The notes beneath the pieces are model-generated. The model was not told the DNA's origin, searched no databases, and saw only the letters and a program-made list of their open reading frames with translations. A stretch of DNA of 64,000 bases, from NCBI GenBank assembly GCA_022266195.1, contig WHVY01000002.1, forward strand, positions 2,805,001 through 2,869,000, written 5' to 3'. The stretch comes from Tetranychus cinnabarinus. Taxonomy: Eukaryota; Arthropoda; Arachnida; Trombidiformes; Tetranychidae. Positions within the stretch are counted from its first letter, which is position 1. Every line of letters begins with the position of its first letter. A program made the position numbers and the translations under genes. Below, piece by piece: positions 1 to 13,833 of this stretch.

Positions 1-242
1 AAATGAAATAAAAAGTATTATTGAATTTACAAAGATTTATTTATCAATAATCTTTTGATATAATTATATATTATTGATCTGCTGATTTGCATCTTATCAA
101 AAGATGGCAATTAGGGTTTATATTCATAAAGATTTAATTTCAATTATTAATGAGTGAATATTATCCGTTTGGTTTACTCACTGTCAAAATTAACTAAAAC
201 TTTCATTGAGTTTTCATTGTAGTTTAAAGTGAAATATCGAAA

Positions 243-1651
243 ATGGTTAAAATGAAAGAGTTGATCGCAATTGCTAAAGATTCTCATTTGGAATTTTTTA
301 ACTTAGTTTTCGTCTTCGGGTTAACAATCCAATCAACTGTTGTAACTCAAATGATTGAAGACAAAATTTGTCTCAACCAATATGGATTTAGATTGGCCGA
401 TTGTGCCGATGAACATTCAGATGCCAAGATCGCAGTTCTTAGAGAAGCTTCAACCATTTCTAGTTATCGATCAATACTGAGCGGTTTACCAGCCATAGTG
501 ACAACTCTTTTCGTTGGCCCATGGATCAACAATTATCCAAACCATCTAAAGTTAATCATTGTAATGCCGGCTATAAGTTCAATACTACAAGTCATGTTTG
601 TCACTGGAAATGCCATCTTTTTTTCATTGGGTAAATAAATCATTTGTATACTTGGTTATTATTAATATATTGATTTGAACTTTTAGATCCAAAAGCAGTT
701 TTAATTGTTGACTTGATTCCATGGATTTTTGGTACTATTGCAGGTTGCTCTATGGCTCTTCAAACTTATATTGTTTTAACAAATTCACCTGATAAACGGA
801 TCCTCAAGTTTTCGATGTGTGATGTTGCTTCTTACATTGGTAAGTCATTACAGACAAGCTCACTGGAAACATGAAAGTCAGATTCAAATTCAGTAAAAGT
901 AATAAAAGAGTAAAGAGTAAAATTCCCCAGAATTACTCGTTTTCTCGCAAAAGTGATCATTTATTTAGTTTAAGCATTGATCATCCTTCAATTCATTGTT
1001 TTATGTTTTTTTCAATCTTACTTATTTGTAACACAATTAGGTGGTATTGCTGGTCAATATACTGGTGGAGCCATTTTCGCACAAAAACCTTGGTTTAAGA
1101 ATCAAGTCTCTAACTATCTCGGTGTCTTTATCGTCTCATTGATATTCAAAATATCTGCTGTGATTATCTTCATTATAACAGCTCCTTCAGTTTACAAATT
1201 GAATGAGAAACAAGCAGCTAAGGATCCAAATCATGCTAATTATGGACTACCTTTCAAGAGACATAAGTCTGAAGAGGAAAAGAAGAGTCCAGTTAAAGAG
1301 TTCGTTTCAAAAGTATTTTCATTATCGGCTATTCGCAAGTTATTTCAAACGTTGATTAAACCTCGAGAGTCAGGAAAGCGTGGAGTACTTTTACTTTTGG
1401 TTGGCATTTCAGTTGTTCGCAGCGTCGAGGATTCATTCGTAAAAAGCAACCTTTATCAATTTGCTCAACGTGCATATGGATGGTCAAATTATGAATACTC
1501 AAAATACAGTGCAATTAATGATTCGATTCCAGCGCTCATGCAGCTTATTGGACCTCGGATATTCATTCAGCTCCTTGGCATGTCAGATATTTCACTTGGT
1601 ATACTTGCCTATATTTCACATGCTAGTGAGATGCTCATACAAGGAATTTGG
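243..1651 (+). CDS. SLC46-like MFS transporter, 3' truncated
   Basis: Predicted multi-pass carrier of the major facilitator superfamily, closest in style to the SLC46 (proton-coupled folate/steroid conjugate) branch; the substrate cannot be read from the sequence. Exons are 243-630, 687-839 and 1041 to about 1651; phases fit (388, 153 and about 611 nt) with GT-AG introns. About 384 residues remain. Hydrophobic segments alternate with short loops; a charged lysine-rich cytoplasmic loop lies in the third exon, and the early loop with DKICLNQYGF is the extracellular loop typical of the family. Family members usually run 450-500 residues, so the last membrane segments are missing. Coding stops where an inverted-repeat element begins at about 1652 and no downstream continuation was found. 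It is either a pseudogene or a gene whose 3' end was displaced. MFS identity is fairly sure; function is not. Confidence 0.7.
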
Positions 1652-2186
1652 GTAAGGTCCTAGGATCGGTAACACTGGCGTGGCTTCACAAGACTTTTAA
1701 ATTTTTATCCAATGGAATTTACTCTGAGTTTCTTGGTGAGCTGAAGTTTTATTGACACTCTTAAATTCATTAATATTTAATAATAGTTGATCATGGACAG
1801 TCTTAAATGAAAAATAAAACGAGAAAACGCGGTTAACAAAAGTAAAGGGTAAGGGTGGCTTGAGGATTAAGGAAATGAAGGTGACAAAGTGATGACTGAT
1901 TACTTTACAATATCCTGGTTTTTCTGGTAGAAGACTATGGCATATTGGCGGGTTAATCATTATTTTTGCAAGTGAGTAAAGCATGGTTGACTCTAATTTC
2001 TTCGCCGATCTAACTATTTTCATATCGATCTAACTAGCATAATCAACTATAATTTAATATTAATGAATTTAAGAGTGTAAATAAAACTTCAACTCACCAA
2101 GAAACTCAGAGTCAATTCCATTGGATAAAAATTTAAAAGTCTTGTGAAGCCACGCCAGTGTTACCAATCCTAGGACCTTACCGAAA
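1652..2186. mobile_element. Foldback element with ~125-bp terminal inverted repeats
   Basis: The ends are near-perfect inverted repeats: GGTAAGGTCCTAGGAT and the following ~110 bases at 1652-1775 are mirrored at 2060-2186. The roughly 280-bp centre has no convincing coding sequence. No clear target duplication was found, so the superfamily is not assigned. It sits exactly at the break in the MFS reading frame. Confidence 0.75.
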
Positions 2187-3377
2187 AATGTAAACAAAGC
2201 ATGTAACAGCTCTAACTTACCCAAAGTGAGTGACCACAAAACGATTCAAAAACCATAATTGATGTAGTTTTTCACTGATTAATCGATGCTAATTAAATAA
2301 ATAAATCAATACACATGGATGGTTTGCTAAAACTGTTGAAACCAGAAATTAATTGAGTATTAAGGTAAATAACTTGACTGCTCTATCAGACTGTTGAATT
2401 TTATATAGCCATTATAGCTATTTCAATTGTTCAGATTATCTATATGAGGATGAAAAATATAAAATGAGATAAGATAATCACAAGAATTACTAAAATATAG
2501 GCATTTATTGCTATTAGAAATGAGATTGAAAATAAAAGTTTATCAATGACTGAATAAATTTGGATTAACTGTTTTGATTTTTCTTGAAAAGGTGAATCAG
2601 AAACTATGAAATATCCCTGAATTTTATTCACATAATAGCGCATCTGATATTGAATTTATTTGATTTAAATTCTAAAAAAATCATTGTATGATAATGTTAA
2701 AATATGTAAAAACGTTGATTATCATGCTATTAATAAAATTTCAACTCTCGCCACTCTTCAAGATTATTTCAACAAGTAGTGCAAAAAACATAAATTAATT
2801 AAAGCATTAACATAGATATTAATCTACTCAATAAAATTCCATGCAACATGGTTTTCATCATAGAAAGATCAAGGATGATCTATCAAGCCAGTGGGATCAT
2901 CAAGATCAACTTTGAACAAAACACATTATTGCATTAAATCAAATTGTTTTACAATTTCAAAGCTCCATTCAGAGTGCTATTGATAGCAACACAAGTAAAT
3001 CTTGTGCAAACATTGTTTCAAGTAAGGTAATGACAAAATATTTTCAATGCCTTGTAAGCTTCTATGATAGTGCTGATAGTTTATCAAAACCAACATCAAC
3101 AACAATCAAGTCAAAACTGGTTGAGTATTAAACTCAGTATTGGCAACTCAATTCTTGCCAAATTCAAAGAGTAATATAACAAGAGACTTCACGCATTGAT
3201 TATATTACTCTTTGGCCAAATCCAAAAGATTTCCCCACGTTCAGCGTTTTAAAAGATTTATCCGAATGATAACTGTCCACGATAAGATCTCAAGTAACCT
3301 TTTTGCTTATGATAATGCCTAGAATAAATTTATTTGAAAATATTTTTCTCTAATGTAAAATAGCATAAAAACACATA
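2187..3377. other. Intergenic, no gene recognised
   Basis: AT-rich sequence between two inverted-repeat elements. Only short open frames occur and none resembles a known protein. A small hairpin built on AAAGAGTAATATAA and its mirror lies at about 3165-3215. Confidence 0.5.
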
Positions 3378-3379
3378 AA

Positions 3380-3613
3380 GGGTGTTACACTTAACAGCCT
3401 GCAAATTTAGAAGATAAGAATAAAATTGAGCTAACCTTTCTCAAAAAAATTTGTTGATATTGATATTGATAAACACAGATAATGAAGCGCCAGAGACAGG
3501 AAACCAAAATCAATTGGTCATTGGTCATCAATATCAACAAATTTTTTTGATAAAGGTTAGCTCAATTTTATTCTTATCTTCTAAATTTGCAGGCTGTTAA
3601 GTGTAACACCCTT
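3380..3613. mobile_element. MITE with ~95-bp inverted repeats and TA duplication
   Basis: AAGGGTGTTACACTTAACAG at the left end is mirrored exactly at the right end, and the match continues for about 95 bp. TA flanks both ends (before AAGGG and after CCCTT), as in Tc1/mariner-type insertions. The element is about 234 bp and non-coding. The same AAGGGTGTT end recurs near 14366, 14472 and 54657. Confidence 0.8.
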
Positions 3614-3837
3614 TAGCTTTAAACCATTTTTTTGTATCCAAAGCCGTTTTCGAGAAAATGGCCTTAAATTTTTTTTCAGTAAAACAGAAATTTTTAGACC
3701 AACCTTATCATGCTGATCGTGAATATCTGATCGGTTTCATGATCTGACATTTTTTTGATGAGAAAACATGAAAAACATGTATAAAACGGTATAAAACGGA
3801 CCCTTTTGATTTATTAGATGATAAATAATGTAGATTA

Positions 3838-6699
3838 TGGGCTATGATCCTTATTCAAGTTCACCAATTTACAATGAGAATCTTATTCTTGACATTTACC
3901 TTCAAAACGAGAACTATTATGATCAACTTGCGAATGAAGTTCATAAGTAAGTAAGTAAGTAACCAGTAAGTATTTCACTTTATTTCATTATTCACATTAA
4001 TTATTTTTAAATTGCAGTAGAGCGGCACAATCACATGCAATCAGGCAAAAAATATAACAATTTTTTGATAAAATATTTTGTGAGATCAAGTTGAAGCATT
4101 CAAGAATTTTTCCTTTTCTTTAAGTTATTTTGTATTATTTAACAATCGCCTTTGCATTACTCGTAATATCTTCAAGATTTTCATGTTTCTTTATTCTCAT
4201 CAGCCTTTACCTGGAATTGGATGTCCCCATTACTTGTCCACAGCTGGGCCTTCAATCCCTAAATTGAAATCTGATTATTTACATTACACCATGTACGAGT
4301 ACATTCAAGGCTCAACTACTACTCGAACATTCACTGAGGTTAGTTTACTTTGCCAAGCATTTCCAATGTTATATGCATTTTCATTTCATTTTCAGATTCA
4401 TGCCTCGGAAAAGCACAAATTATTAAGGCTAAAATCAAATCTTCTTGGTGTAACAACTGAAGCTATTTATGATTATAACCTCGGAGTTTCTTACCTCTTT
4501 GAAGAGGGTGGATCCTGTAGCATATTATTTGCCGATACAAATTCACCTGGAATCAATCAATTTGGTGGCTTCTATTTGCGTAGCCTTTTAATCGTTGATG
4601 ACATCTTTTTTCCTTATCGTTATCTTGGAAAAGTCAATTTAGTGAGTAATCAACAAAAATATGACATTTTGAAGCTTTATTGATGAATTTTATTGATAAT
4701 CTATTGATTTTAGGGGAGTTTTATGATTTAATTTTCCGTCTTTTATTTCATTATTAATTAATGGGAGAGTGGTCTCATTTACTTTGAATTAAACAATTTG
4801 GTAGATAAAAAATCAGTTGATGCGAGTGTAAATATCAATGAAGCCTTCAATATAAACATGTAAATATTAACTGAACTTTTAGCTAAAAAATTGAATATCA
4901 ATCTGAATTTTATCGGCATTTATCAATTTCAATGTCAAAACCGTTTGCAACATAAAAGGCTGGATAAGAAGATGAACTTCATGATGAATTTACATTAAAA
5001 GACTGTAAATACTTGTCTAGTGATAAAACATTAACGCTTGCCTTCCAATTTGAATGTGAAGGTATGTATTGGTAACATTTGGTAAAATGAAGCTTCGAGC
5101 TTGTGTTATGGCAATTTGATTGTCGGTAACTATAGCTTTTTATTATAATTCCATGAAATCTTCAGTCAGTACATAGCGTTGTGCATAGAATAAGCCAAAG
5201 TTTTGATAATCTTTTGTGTATTCACTGTAGATAAAAAATTCGCCATAGATAAATAGATTTTTGATTATTTTGTGTACAATTTTTCTTTTCATTTGCAGGT
5301 GACTCTTGTACCGGACTCTTGGAAAAACATGCTTACGACTTGAAAAAAGATTTAGTCAATTATGTTATTTTACGCTCATCAATTAGTCCACTTCGAATCG
5401 ATAACGTTGAATATAATTTCAATGACGAACAACTTTCACAAGTTAACACAATTATAATAGATTGAAACATTTTCTCAATTGAATCAGACTGCTTTTCAAT
5501 TCTTCTGGGTGGTTAGATAGTGGAAATATTTAACTTTAATTTCACATAAGCGTGAAAACTCTAAATATTACTGAATATTTCTTTTTTAAACTTTTTCTTT
5601 GAAGATCGGTCTATCAAAATTGTTGATATTATCGACAAAACGGAAAACAAAATTACTTCAGTTGATGACTTTCAATCCCAAGTCAGAGTTGATTCAAAGT
5701 TGAATAGCAATGGTCAAGTGACAGTTATTGTACCAGATGCGAAAACTTAAGCTGGTTGTTATCGAACCTGTCATAATTCAGAGCAACTTAAATGCAATAC
5801 TTTCTCGTTCTGTTCAAATGGTGACTGTAGAGTCAGCAGCTTATTAACTGAAGACTCTTATAATGAATCACACGTCGAACAAGACAAAACATGTTCTATT
5901 TACGATTTAAATGTTATCAATGATTACTTAAAAGTACCTCAAAGGAAATTGAAAACACAGACTTCAATCGCAGTCGACAAAAGTATTTACTCTTGTGCAG
6001 AATCATGTCATGCTTCACCTGATTGTTTTTCATTCCAATATTGCAATTATCATTGTAGTTTTGGTGGTGTTTATTCAGATGCAGCTACTGAATATGATGG
6101 AGAGTGTAGCGTATTTCTTCGTAAGTATTCTTGAAAATTGTTTACGAGTTTCTGTATTGTCTAATTATTGTTTATTAATTTCTTTTTCATTACATTTTGT
6201 AATTTACTTAGCCAAAGTATCTGAAAAGTACCAAAAGACTGGCAACAAAATCGTATCAGATGTGCTTTACACTGAAATTAATTTAAATTTTGAACAATGT
6301 GCATCATTATGTCATGGATGGTCCGATGGTGAAACTAGATGTAAATCATTTAATTATTGTCCTAAAAGTAAAACAGAAAGTTCTTGTTCATTAACTCAAT
6401 TTTCAGTTAAAAGTTCAAATACTAAGACTATCGAAGGAGGTGATTGTTCAAATTACGAGTTGAAAGTGGAATCAAATGGAAAGAAAAGGAAAGAATCAAG
6501 TTCGACTGATTCAACCAAAGAAACAAGTGGGTCAGTGGCTTTCGGAATAATTATGCTCTTCTTGTTTCTCGGTGCTTTATTAGGATTTGCTGCACCATTT
6601 GGTTACTCAAAAGTTAAACAAATGCGTAGTGCTTCAGAAGCCAACGAAAGTTTCACTTGGAAAAGACAAGTGAATGAACAAGCTGAGAACATCAATTGA
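3838..6699 (+). pseudogene. Pseudogene of the PAN-domain membrane protein family
   Basis: A third, inverted and broken copy of the 16-exon genes at 7902-13833 and 23193-29310. Recognisable pieces: end of exon 6 (3838-3946), exon 7 (4204-4338), exon 8 (4396-4641, 9 nt longer than in the intact copies), a remnant of exon 11 (about 4975-5061), exon 12 (5299 to about 5465, ending in a stop), exon 15 (about 5604-6120) and exon 16 (6212-6699). Exons 1-5, 9, 10, 13 and 14 were not found. Exon 15 has an in-frame TAA at 5748-5750 where the intact genes read on through the first PAN module. The second and third PAN modules, the transmembrane segment and the tail remain open. A shorter transcript of the last two exons cannot be excluded, but the full protein is lost. 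Confidence 0.85.
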
Positions 6700-6889
6700 A
6701 TCTCATTTTCATATCCCGAGAAATGCTAAGCAATTCTTCAAATATCTGTGTAAACCTTATCACTGCTTTTTATTATTAATAGATTTGAAAAACTGTATTC
6801 AACTTTCGTTTGTTTCTTCCAGCTATAATTTTATTTTAACTAAATCAATTTAAAATGAATTAAATTTATATCTTTGTGGTGGTAAAATC

Positions 6890-7053
6890 TCAGTTCTTTA
6901 AGAAGCTTCAAAAATTTCTAGTTGTTGGTCCGTATTGAGCAGTCTACCAGCCATAGTGACATAGTCTTCGTTGGACCATGTATCAATAATTATCCAAACC
7001 AGAAAAAGTTGATCATCGTGATACCTGCCATAAGTTCAATACTAAGATCGAAC
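6890..7053 (+). pseudogene. Degenerate relic of MFS transporter exon 1
   Basis: About 160 bp match the second half of exon 1 of the MFS gene at 243-630. Shared runs include accagccatagtgaca, aattatccaaacca and cataagttcaatacta. Small deletions, such as in the stretch following the shared accagccatagtgaca, destroy the frame. The fragment shows that MFS copies once existed on this side of the PAN-domain pseudogene too. Confidence 0.75.
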
Positions 7054-7901
7054 TAATTTCAATCATTTTCTGGTTTCGTCATTCCTGGCTGAGATTTGCC
7101 GTGATAGGTTCCTTTATTATTCAACAGATCAGTAATTTTTCTTTTATAAGCAAGAGTGACACTCAGTAAATTATTAATAACTGATTTAGTGCTAACCGTA
7201 ATACCAGTAATCTCTGTAATATGGTGTGGTTACAACAATTAACTGAAGTTTAGTGAAAAATCACAATGAAAATAAGAATTTAAAACTTTATTATGAGGAC
7301 TTATCATTCATTATTACCTGTGTTTGATTACATTGCAAGTGATGAAATTAAAAGATCTTAATATTTAATGTATTCAATTTATCAGAGGATAAATATTAAT
7401 TTTCACTCACAAGATTTAATATTCAATATAAGGTGCAAAAGGCATCAATCTGATTGCTGACAAATAAATCGACAAAAAAAAAAGATTAAATCCATTGCAA
7501 TAGCTATTGCTATCGCATAGGCACATGAAATTTTCTTCATCTGGTCAATATATAATACATTGAGATTCACTGATCAAGGACCAAGATCATGAAAGGTCAT
7601 TGAGTTTATTGGTCTCTCACTGGCATTTTGAGATCTGTTTGTGAACCGTTGCTCAGAAGCCGCTGAGATAATGAATGCATAACGTTGTGTTGAAATTTTG
7701 ATATTTTTGCAATAATAATTTTCTAACTTTTGTTGCATTTTGTGTACAAGATATAAATTTAATAAATTTAATATTTTTTCATAATAAAAAAATTAGTTCA
7801 AAAGAATAAAAATTTTCAAATATGAAAACCAGTGATAAGGTTTACACAGATATTTAAACGATCGATTAGTGCTTCCATGCCTTGGAATATGAAAATGAGA
7901 T
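7054..7901. other. Intergenic, no gene recognised
   Basis: AT-rich DNA between the MFS relic and the 3' end of the minus-strand PAN-domain gene. I see no gene or clear repeat in it. Confidence 0.5.
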
Positions 7902-10900
7902 TCAATTGATATTCTCAGCTCCTTCATCTACTTGTCTCGTCCAAGTAAAACTTTCGTTGACTTCTGAAGCATTACGCATTTGTTTGACTTTTGTGTAACC
8001 AAATGGTGCAGCGAATCCTAATAAAGCACCGACAAACAAGAACAGCATAATTATTCCGAAGGTACCTGATCCACTGGTCCCTTGAGCTATTGAACTTGAT
8101 TCTTTCCTTTTCTTTCCATTTGATTCCACTTTCAACTCGTAATTTGAACAATCACCTCCTTCGATAGTCTTAGTATTTGAACTTTTAACTGAAAATTGAG
8201 TCAATGAACAAGAACTTTCTGTTCTACTTTTAGGGCAATAATTAAATGATTTACATCCAATTTCACCATCGGACCATCCATGGCATAATGATGCACATTG
8301 TTCGAAATTTAAATTCATTTCAGTGTAAAGCACATCTGATACGATTTTGATGCCAGTCTTTTGGTATTTTTCAGATACTTTGGCTAAGTTAAATTATGGA
8401 TAAGAAATTGATTAGGCAAAACAGAAACTTGTAATTCATTTTGAAGAATACTTACGAAGATATACACTGCATTCTCCATCATATTCAGTGGCTGCATCTG
8501 TATGGAAACCACCAAAACTACATTGATAATCGCAGCATTGGAATGAAAAACAATCAGGTGAAGAATGACAATATTCTGCACAGGAATCGACACTTTTGTC
8601 GACTGCGATTGATGTCGGAGTTTTAAATTTTCTCTGAGGTACTTCTAAGTAATCATTGAGAGCATTCAAAGCGTGAATAGAACATGATTTGTCTTGTTCA
8701 ATGTGCGATGTATTATACAGGTCCACAGTCAATACGCTGCTTACTCTACAGTCACCATTTGAACAGAATGAGAAAGTATTGCATTTAAGTTGCTCTGAAT
8801 TGTGGCAGGTTCGATAACAATCAGCGAAAGTTTTCGCATCTGGTACAATCACAGTAGCTTGATCATTGCTTTTTAATTTCTCATCAACTTTAATTCTGGA
8901 TTGAAAGTTACCAGCCGAGTTATCCTGGTTTTTCGTCTTATCGATAACATCAATTAATTTATAAGATTGAACTTTAAAGAAAAAATTAAAAAACAAATTT
9001 AGTTAAAGGCTAGCTTCTAGAGCGCAGGTTAAACATTCCCACTTTTGGACTGAACAGTCATAACTGATAACATTTGCTTGAGAAAATTAGAACAGTTTAT
9101 CTAGTACTCAAAAGTGGAAATATTTCACCGGTACGGCTAATACAGCTGAAGGCGGAGAAGTTCTTACCATTATATTCACTAATCAAAGGGTAAAGGTTTC
9201 CTACGTCTTTCAAAAAAGTATTTTGAATTTGATCGAGTGGTATTTCTTGATCAATGCGATGCAAATTATGTAAAGGAAAGTGATAGATGCTGCATGGATC
9301 TCCGATTTTTGTATCTTCCTTGAGATCATCAAAATCTTTCAAATATCCACAAGAAAAATCTGATGGTCTATAAATTACTACACTAAAGGAGAAAAGACAA
9401 AAAATTATAAGTTTTCAATTGGATCAAAACGTGCAGGGTCAGAGATATATACGTGATTGTATCTTGAGATTTTGATAATTTGTCCAGACATTCAAATTCA
9501 GTGCTTGCTTGGATCTTTTTCATCTTTTTAAATGTATCTGCACTAACAGACATAGTTTTAGAGTTGAAAATATCTGAAAAAATTTCAAAAATTGAATTAA
9601 AATGTATTAATATCAAATGTCAAATTTAAATTACATTGCAAATTAGGTGAATCCAGGATTGTCACTTCTATCTCAAGTTGTGCGTCATTGAAATTATATT
9701 GAACGTTATCGATGCGAATTGGACTGATTTTTTTGGATGAAATAATAAAATACATGAACTTTTGTTTCAACTCGTAAAGATGACTTTCTGTGAGTTTCTG
9801 TGAAGAAAGATTGTCACCTGAAAGTGCAAAAGAAAATTATCAGATAAAAGAACTTGAGATCAATTATTAATAAATAGGCTTCCATTGTAAATACATTGCA
9901 TTGTACTAAATGACTTTCATTACAGTCAGTACGAATTTTGGAAGATTGCTAATAAATCGTGCTCACGGTTATTTAAAAAATTCAGCAATAATTAGTTTTT
10001 TATGTTCAAACCTTAAAATCTCTATAAAAGATGTCGCCATTGAATGCATTGAAATAACAAAAGCTCGCAGCTTAATTTTGTCAAACGGTTATAACGCTCA
10101 ATATTGACTATAACATACCTTCACGTTGTAATTTGAAGGCGAGGGTTAATGTTTTATCACTGGTCAAGTATTTACAATCTTTTAATGAAAAAATATCATT
10201 AAGTTCATCTTCAGATCCAGCCTGTTCAAAGTTCATGTAATCTCTTGTGATTCCATCCGTCAATGTGTAAGTTTTTTTCTAGCAGAAGACAAAAATATGG
10301 AAAGAAACATTAATCTTTTGCAAATCATAATCATTCAATACTTACCGATGAATCCAATTTATAGATAGCTATTGTGGTACTGACAAGAGTATAGCCATAA
10401 AATATTTCACTGCCATGCTAAAAGCCATTTTGATTTAATATTTTAGCACAAATTGAATGAGAAATGAAAAATTAAGTTACACAAGAAAATCATATGTTTT
10501 AGTTATCTTATAATAGCCTTATTTTTACTATTTTCACTACATTTATTGTTTTATATTATTATTTTGAAGTTGCATTTATTTGCTGTTATACTAGCTGTTT
10601 ATGTTAAAATAGTTTAACGTAATTAAAATTATGATAAACTCACCGATTCAACAAAATATTGAGTGATGACAGCTTTGTCGGCCTTTTTCCCATTGATATT
10701 AATATCATATCTGATTGTTTCCCATGCGTCTACTGGAAATCCAGATCGATGTTCCTGAGAAAATTTCAAAAAATTATTTCAGAATTGTTGTTGTCAACTT
10801 TATATTTAATATCGGTTAACTAATTATCAATTTTGTGGTTACTAACGAGACAGTAAGTTAGGAGAATCAAAACATCATATCAAATCATGGCAACTTGGTC

Positions 10901-13833
10901 TAAAACAGATCAAAAATACAATCGAAGTTTGAACTTTGAAAGCGATTTCATCCAAAACTGTCGAGTAAAGAAATAGTTTAATTGAACAATAATCCCAGTT
11001 CTTATGTCTCTTGAAAATCTATCAGAGTTAAACTCTTTTACAATGCTTTCGAATACAGATTCTGTTTTTTTTTCTCCGCCCTGATAGAACATGATTTTCT
11101 CACGAGCCTGGATTCCATAGAAAGCTCAACCTGTTTTTGTCGCTGTCAATTCATACCCATCATTTGGTCGTAACATTTCTTTTAGTAACCTTTCCGCTTA
11201 AACACTATTTTGAAGGGAAAATGGTCGACCGTAAAGTTCAAAACAAACTCTTCACTTTTTACTCTTTACTCGTAAGACAAAGTTCAACATACAAAAATTG
11301 TAAAATCCTGGTCCAACAATTAACCATTATTTTGAACAAAAAAAGTTTTTCCCCTCACTCAATGTTATTGAATACGGATTTTTCATGTCCCCCAGTCTCT
11401 ATTTTCACGTAACTCTCATAGATATCAATTCTGAGATCAGGTTTCCTATTTTTTGATGATGTGGATGAAGTTTAATCAGAGCTTTCATGCTGTGAAGTTT
11501 TTTTTCTTAGAACACGTTCAGTTTGGCCACAATTTGGACACAAGAGTATGATACATTGTCTTGATACACGTTCGAGTATTGTATTGATTATGTTTGCAAA
11601 CGATTACAATTGCTTATTGCTTTTGCTCAAGACAGACCTAGACTTTTCATTTGGTCCAATAACCAATTTATATTAGCAAACTGACAAATATAAAAAATGC
11701 TGGAAATATTTTTTGCGAGTTCATTTAATGAAGGCATAATTGGAAAACGTCCATTCAATTGACTTCAAATTTCGTATTTAGGCAAAGTTGAGTTGTTAGC
11801 TGGATACTTGAAAAAATGGTGCCTTTAAGTCAAACCAGGCTGAATTAACTCCTCTTTAATTAGAAATCATTGATGAATCTATCTCATTATCTGGGATCTC
11901 TTTGTATTCAATGAAAAATTTCCATAATCGAGAAAAAGATTTTAAAGTTTCATCATAAGAAGAAAATTAAATGATTAAACTCCCCTAAAATATGTATTGA
12001 GTAATGAAATTAAAAATTTTTGTTTATTACTTACCAAGTTTAGCTTTCCCAGATATTCGTAAGAAGAATCAAAAAGGAAAAGACTTTTCAAATTGAAGTA
12101 ACCATAAGAACTGATTCCGGGTGAATTTGAATCTGCGGGTAATGTTCTGCATCCTCCACCCTCTTCAAAGAGGTAAGAGACTCCAAGGTTGTAATCATAA
12201 ATAGCTTCAGTTGTTACACCAAGAAGAGTTGCTTTTAGTCGCAATAAATAGAACTTTCTTGATGCATGAATCTGGAAAAGAAATGAAAATGAATGTAAAA
12301 TTGGAAATATTTGACTAAATAAACTAACCTCACTAAATGTTCGAGAAGTAGTTGAACCTTGAATGTACTCGTACATAGTGTAATGTACATAATCAGTTTT
12401 CATTCCCGGAAATGAAGGCCTCTTTGTAGGCAAGTAATATGGGCATCCAATTCCAGGTAAAGGCTGAAGTTAAGAGTCAAATGTGTAAATGAGAAAATCT
12501 TTTATAATAGCTCTTCAATATTTGAAATGGCGTTTGTTTTACTTCAAGAAAAAGTCGAAATTCAATTCTGATTGAGAGATGAATGTATTTTGTTTCTGAA
12601 CAATCATGACTTTAATCTTTTTAGGGGTTTAAGTGAAGTGTACTTACTTGGACTTCATTCGCAAGTTCATCATAAGCGTTCTCGTTTTGAAGGTAAATGT
12701 CAAGAATAAGATTCTCGTTGTTACTGTATGAAGTTGAATATGGATCATAACCACTGAACTCAATTCGACTTGGATGTTTAATTCCAGAATCATCATCAAA
12801 ATGCTCTAGTTTTGCAAATGAAAAGAAGAATATGGTTGAACTTGGTTAAACTTTTGTTCATCTAATCATTAAACTAATCTGATCAATCAATTCATACTCA
12901 CTTTTGTAATAATAAGTGATTTTCAATCTTCCATTTATGTCAGTTGTCGCCCCCTTCATCATGGTTCCTCTTATGTTTTTACCTTCAGCTACTTTCTGTT
13001 GCCCAACAAATTAATTTGATTGTTCATTCTCATAATGTTGTTGAAATACTTACCCAAACAATTGAGGAATGAACAAGTCGATATAAAATTGAAGGTCCCA
13101 TCAAGAGTATAAGATTAGTCACAGGTCTTTTGATTCCAGGTAAAGTTTGATCCCAATTGTTCTTGAAAGTGAATACTAAACAATTCGTACCTTTAGATCA
13201 TGGAAAAAGTAAAAATTGTTATTAAAATAACTTCTCAGTGAATGTCATAAGGCAATATAATCTTATTTCTTGACAAATTGCAGTCAAAAACAATTTACGC
13301 ATAAATCGAAACATGTAACAGAAAATTATTTATTATTTCTCCATTTCTTCAATTCTTATTGTTAAACTCTTACCATGAATAACCAAGCGGTTCTTGTTAA
13401 GATTAGGAGCAGTAGTGTAATAGACGTTGTAGGAATCCTTTTCCCCTGAGATCACGATTTTGCCTGCGATGTTTTTACCAGAAGCTGATATTGATTCTTG
13501 GATGAAATACTTATTGTCTCCATTCTAATACGCATAGAATTAAGAATTAAAAATTTTAAAAATTGTTTGGTTGGTCAACTTACGGAATCACTTAAAGTAG
13601 CGTGAATGTTAACGCTTTTGCTAGGTATGCTTAATGGTAAGTTCACCAAATCTGTAGCACTTCCTATGTTTGTTAGAAGTAGAAATAAATTGAAGTTTAA
13701 ATTTTCGGTCAATTAATGAATATCTTAGTATATCTTAATCAGTCTTACCTGTTTTAATTGTTGAAAGTAAAATGACTACATTTGATAATATAAACAGCAT
13801 TCTGTATCTTTCATTCTGCAGTGAAGATGGCAT
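7902..13833 (-). CDS. PAN/apple-domain type I membrane protein, copy 1
   Basis: Sixteen exons, all GT-AG and phase-consistent, give 2937 nt and 978 residues. Exons (high to low): 13749-13833, 13584-13663, 13374-13524, 13054-13190, 12902-12995, 12648-12805, 12329-12463, 12035-12271, 10644-10754, 10346-10417, 10119-10278, 9635-9817, 9453-9573, 9168-9382, 8456-8971, 7902-8383. A hydrophobic signal lies within residues 1-28; Met12 is an alternative start. Residues 30-640 form a large extracellular part I cannot assign; around residues 236-359 the motif YDYNLGVSYL followed by a cysteine recalls LolA-like arthropod domains (weak). Three cysteine-rich PAN/apple-like modules follow (about 695-745, 779-817, 848-900), then one membrane helix (about 926-948) and a 30-residue tail. 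PAN modules bind proteins or sugars, so a surface receptor or adhesin is plausible; the role is unknown. Intron 8 (10755-12034) carries repeat DNA. Confidence 0.85.
10755..12034. repeat. Long repeat-filled intron 8 of PAN-domain gene copy 1
   Basis: The intron is 1280 bp while most others in the gene are about 60-130 bp. Its part 11230-11540 matches, in reverse orientation, 49400-49690 and more weakly 48540-48740. Its part 11640-11850 matches 40430-40640 and shares the run aatggtgcct with the element at 16541-17203. It therefore holds pieces of dispersed repeat families and no gene. Confidence 0.6.
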
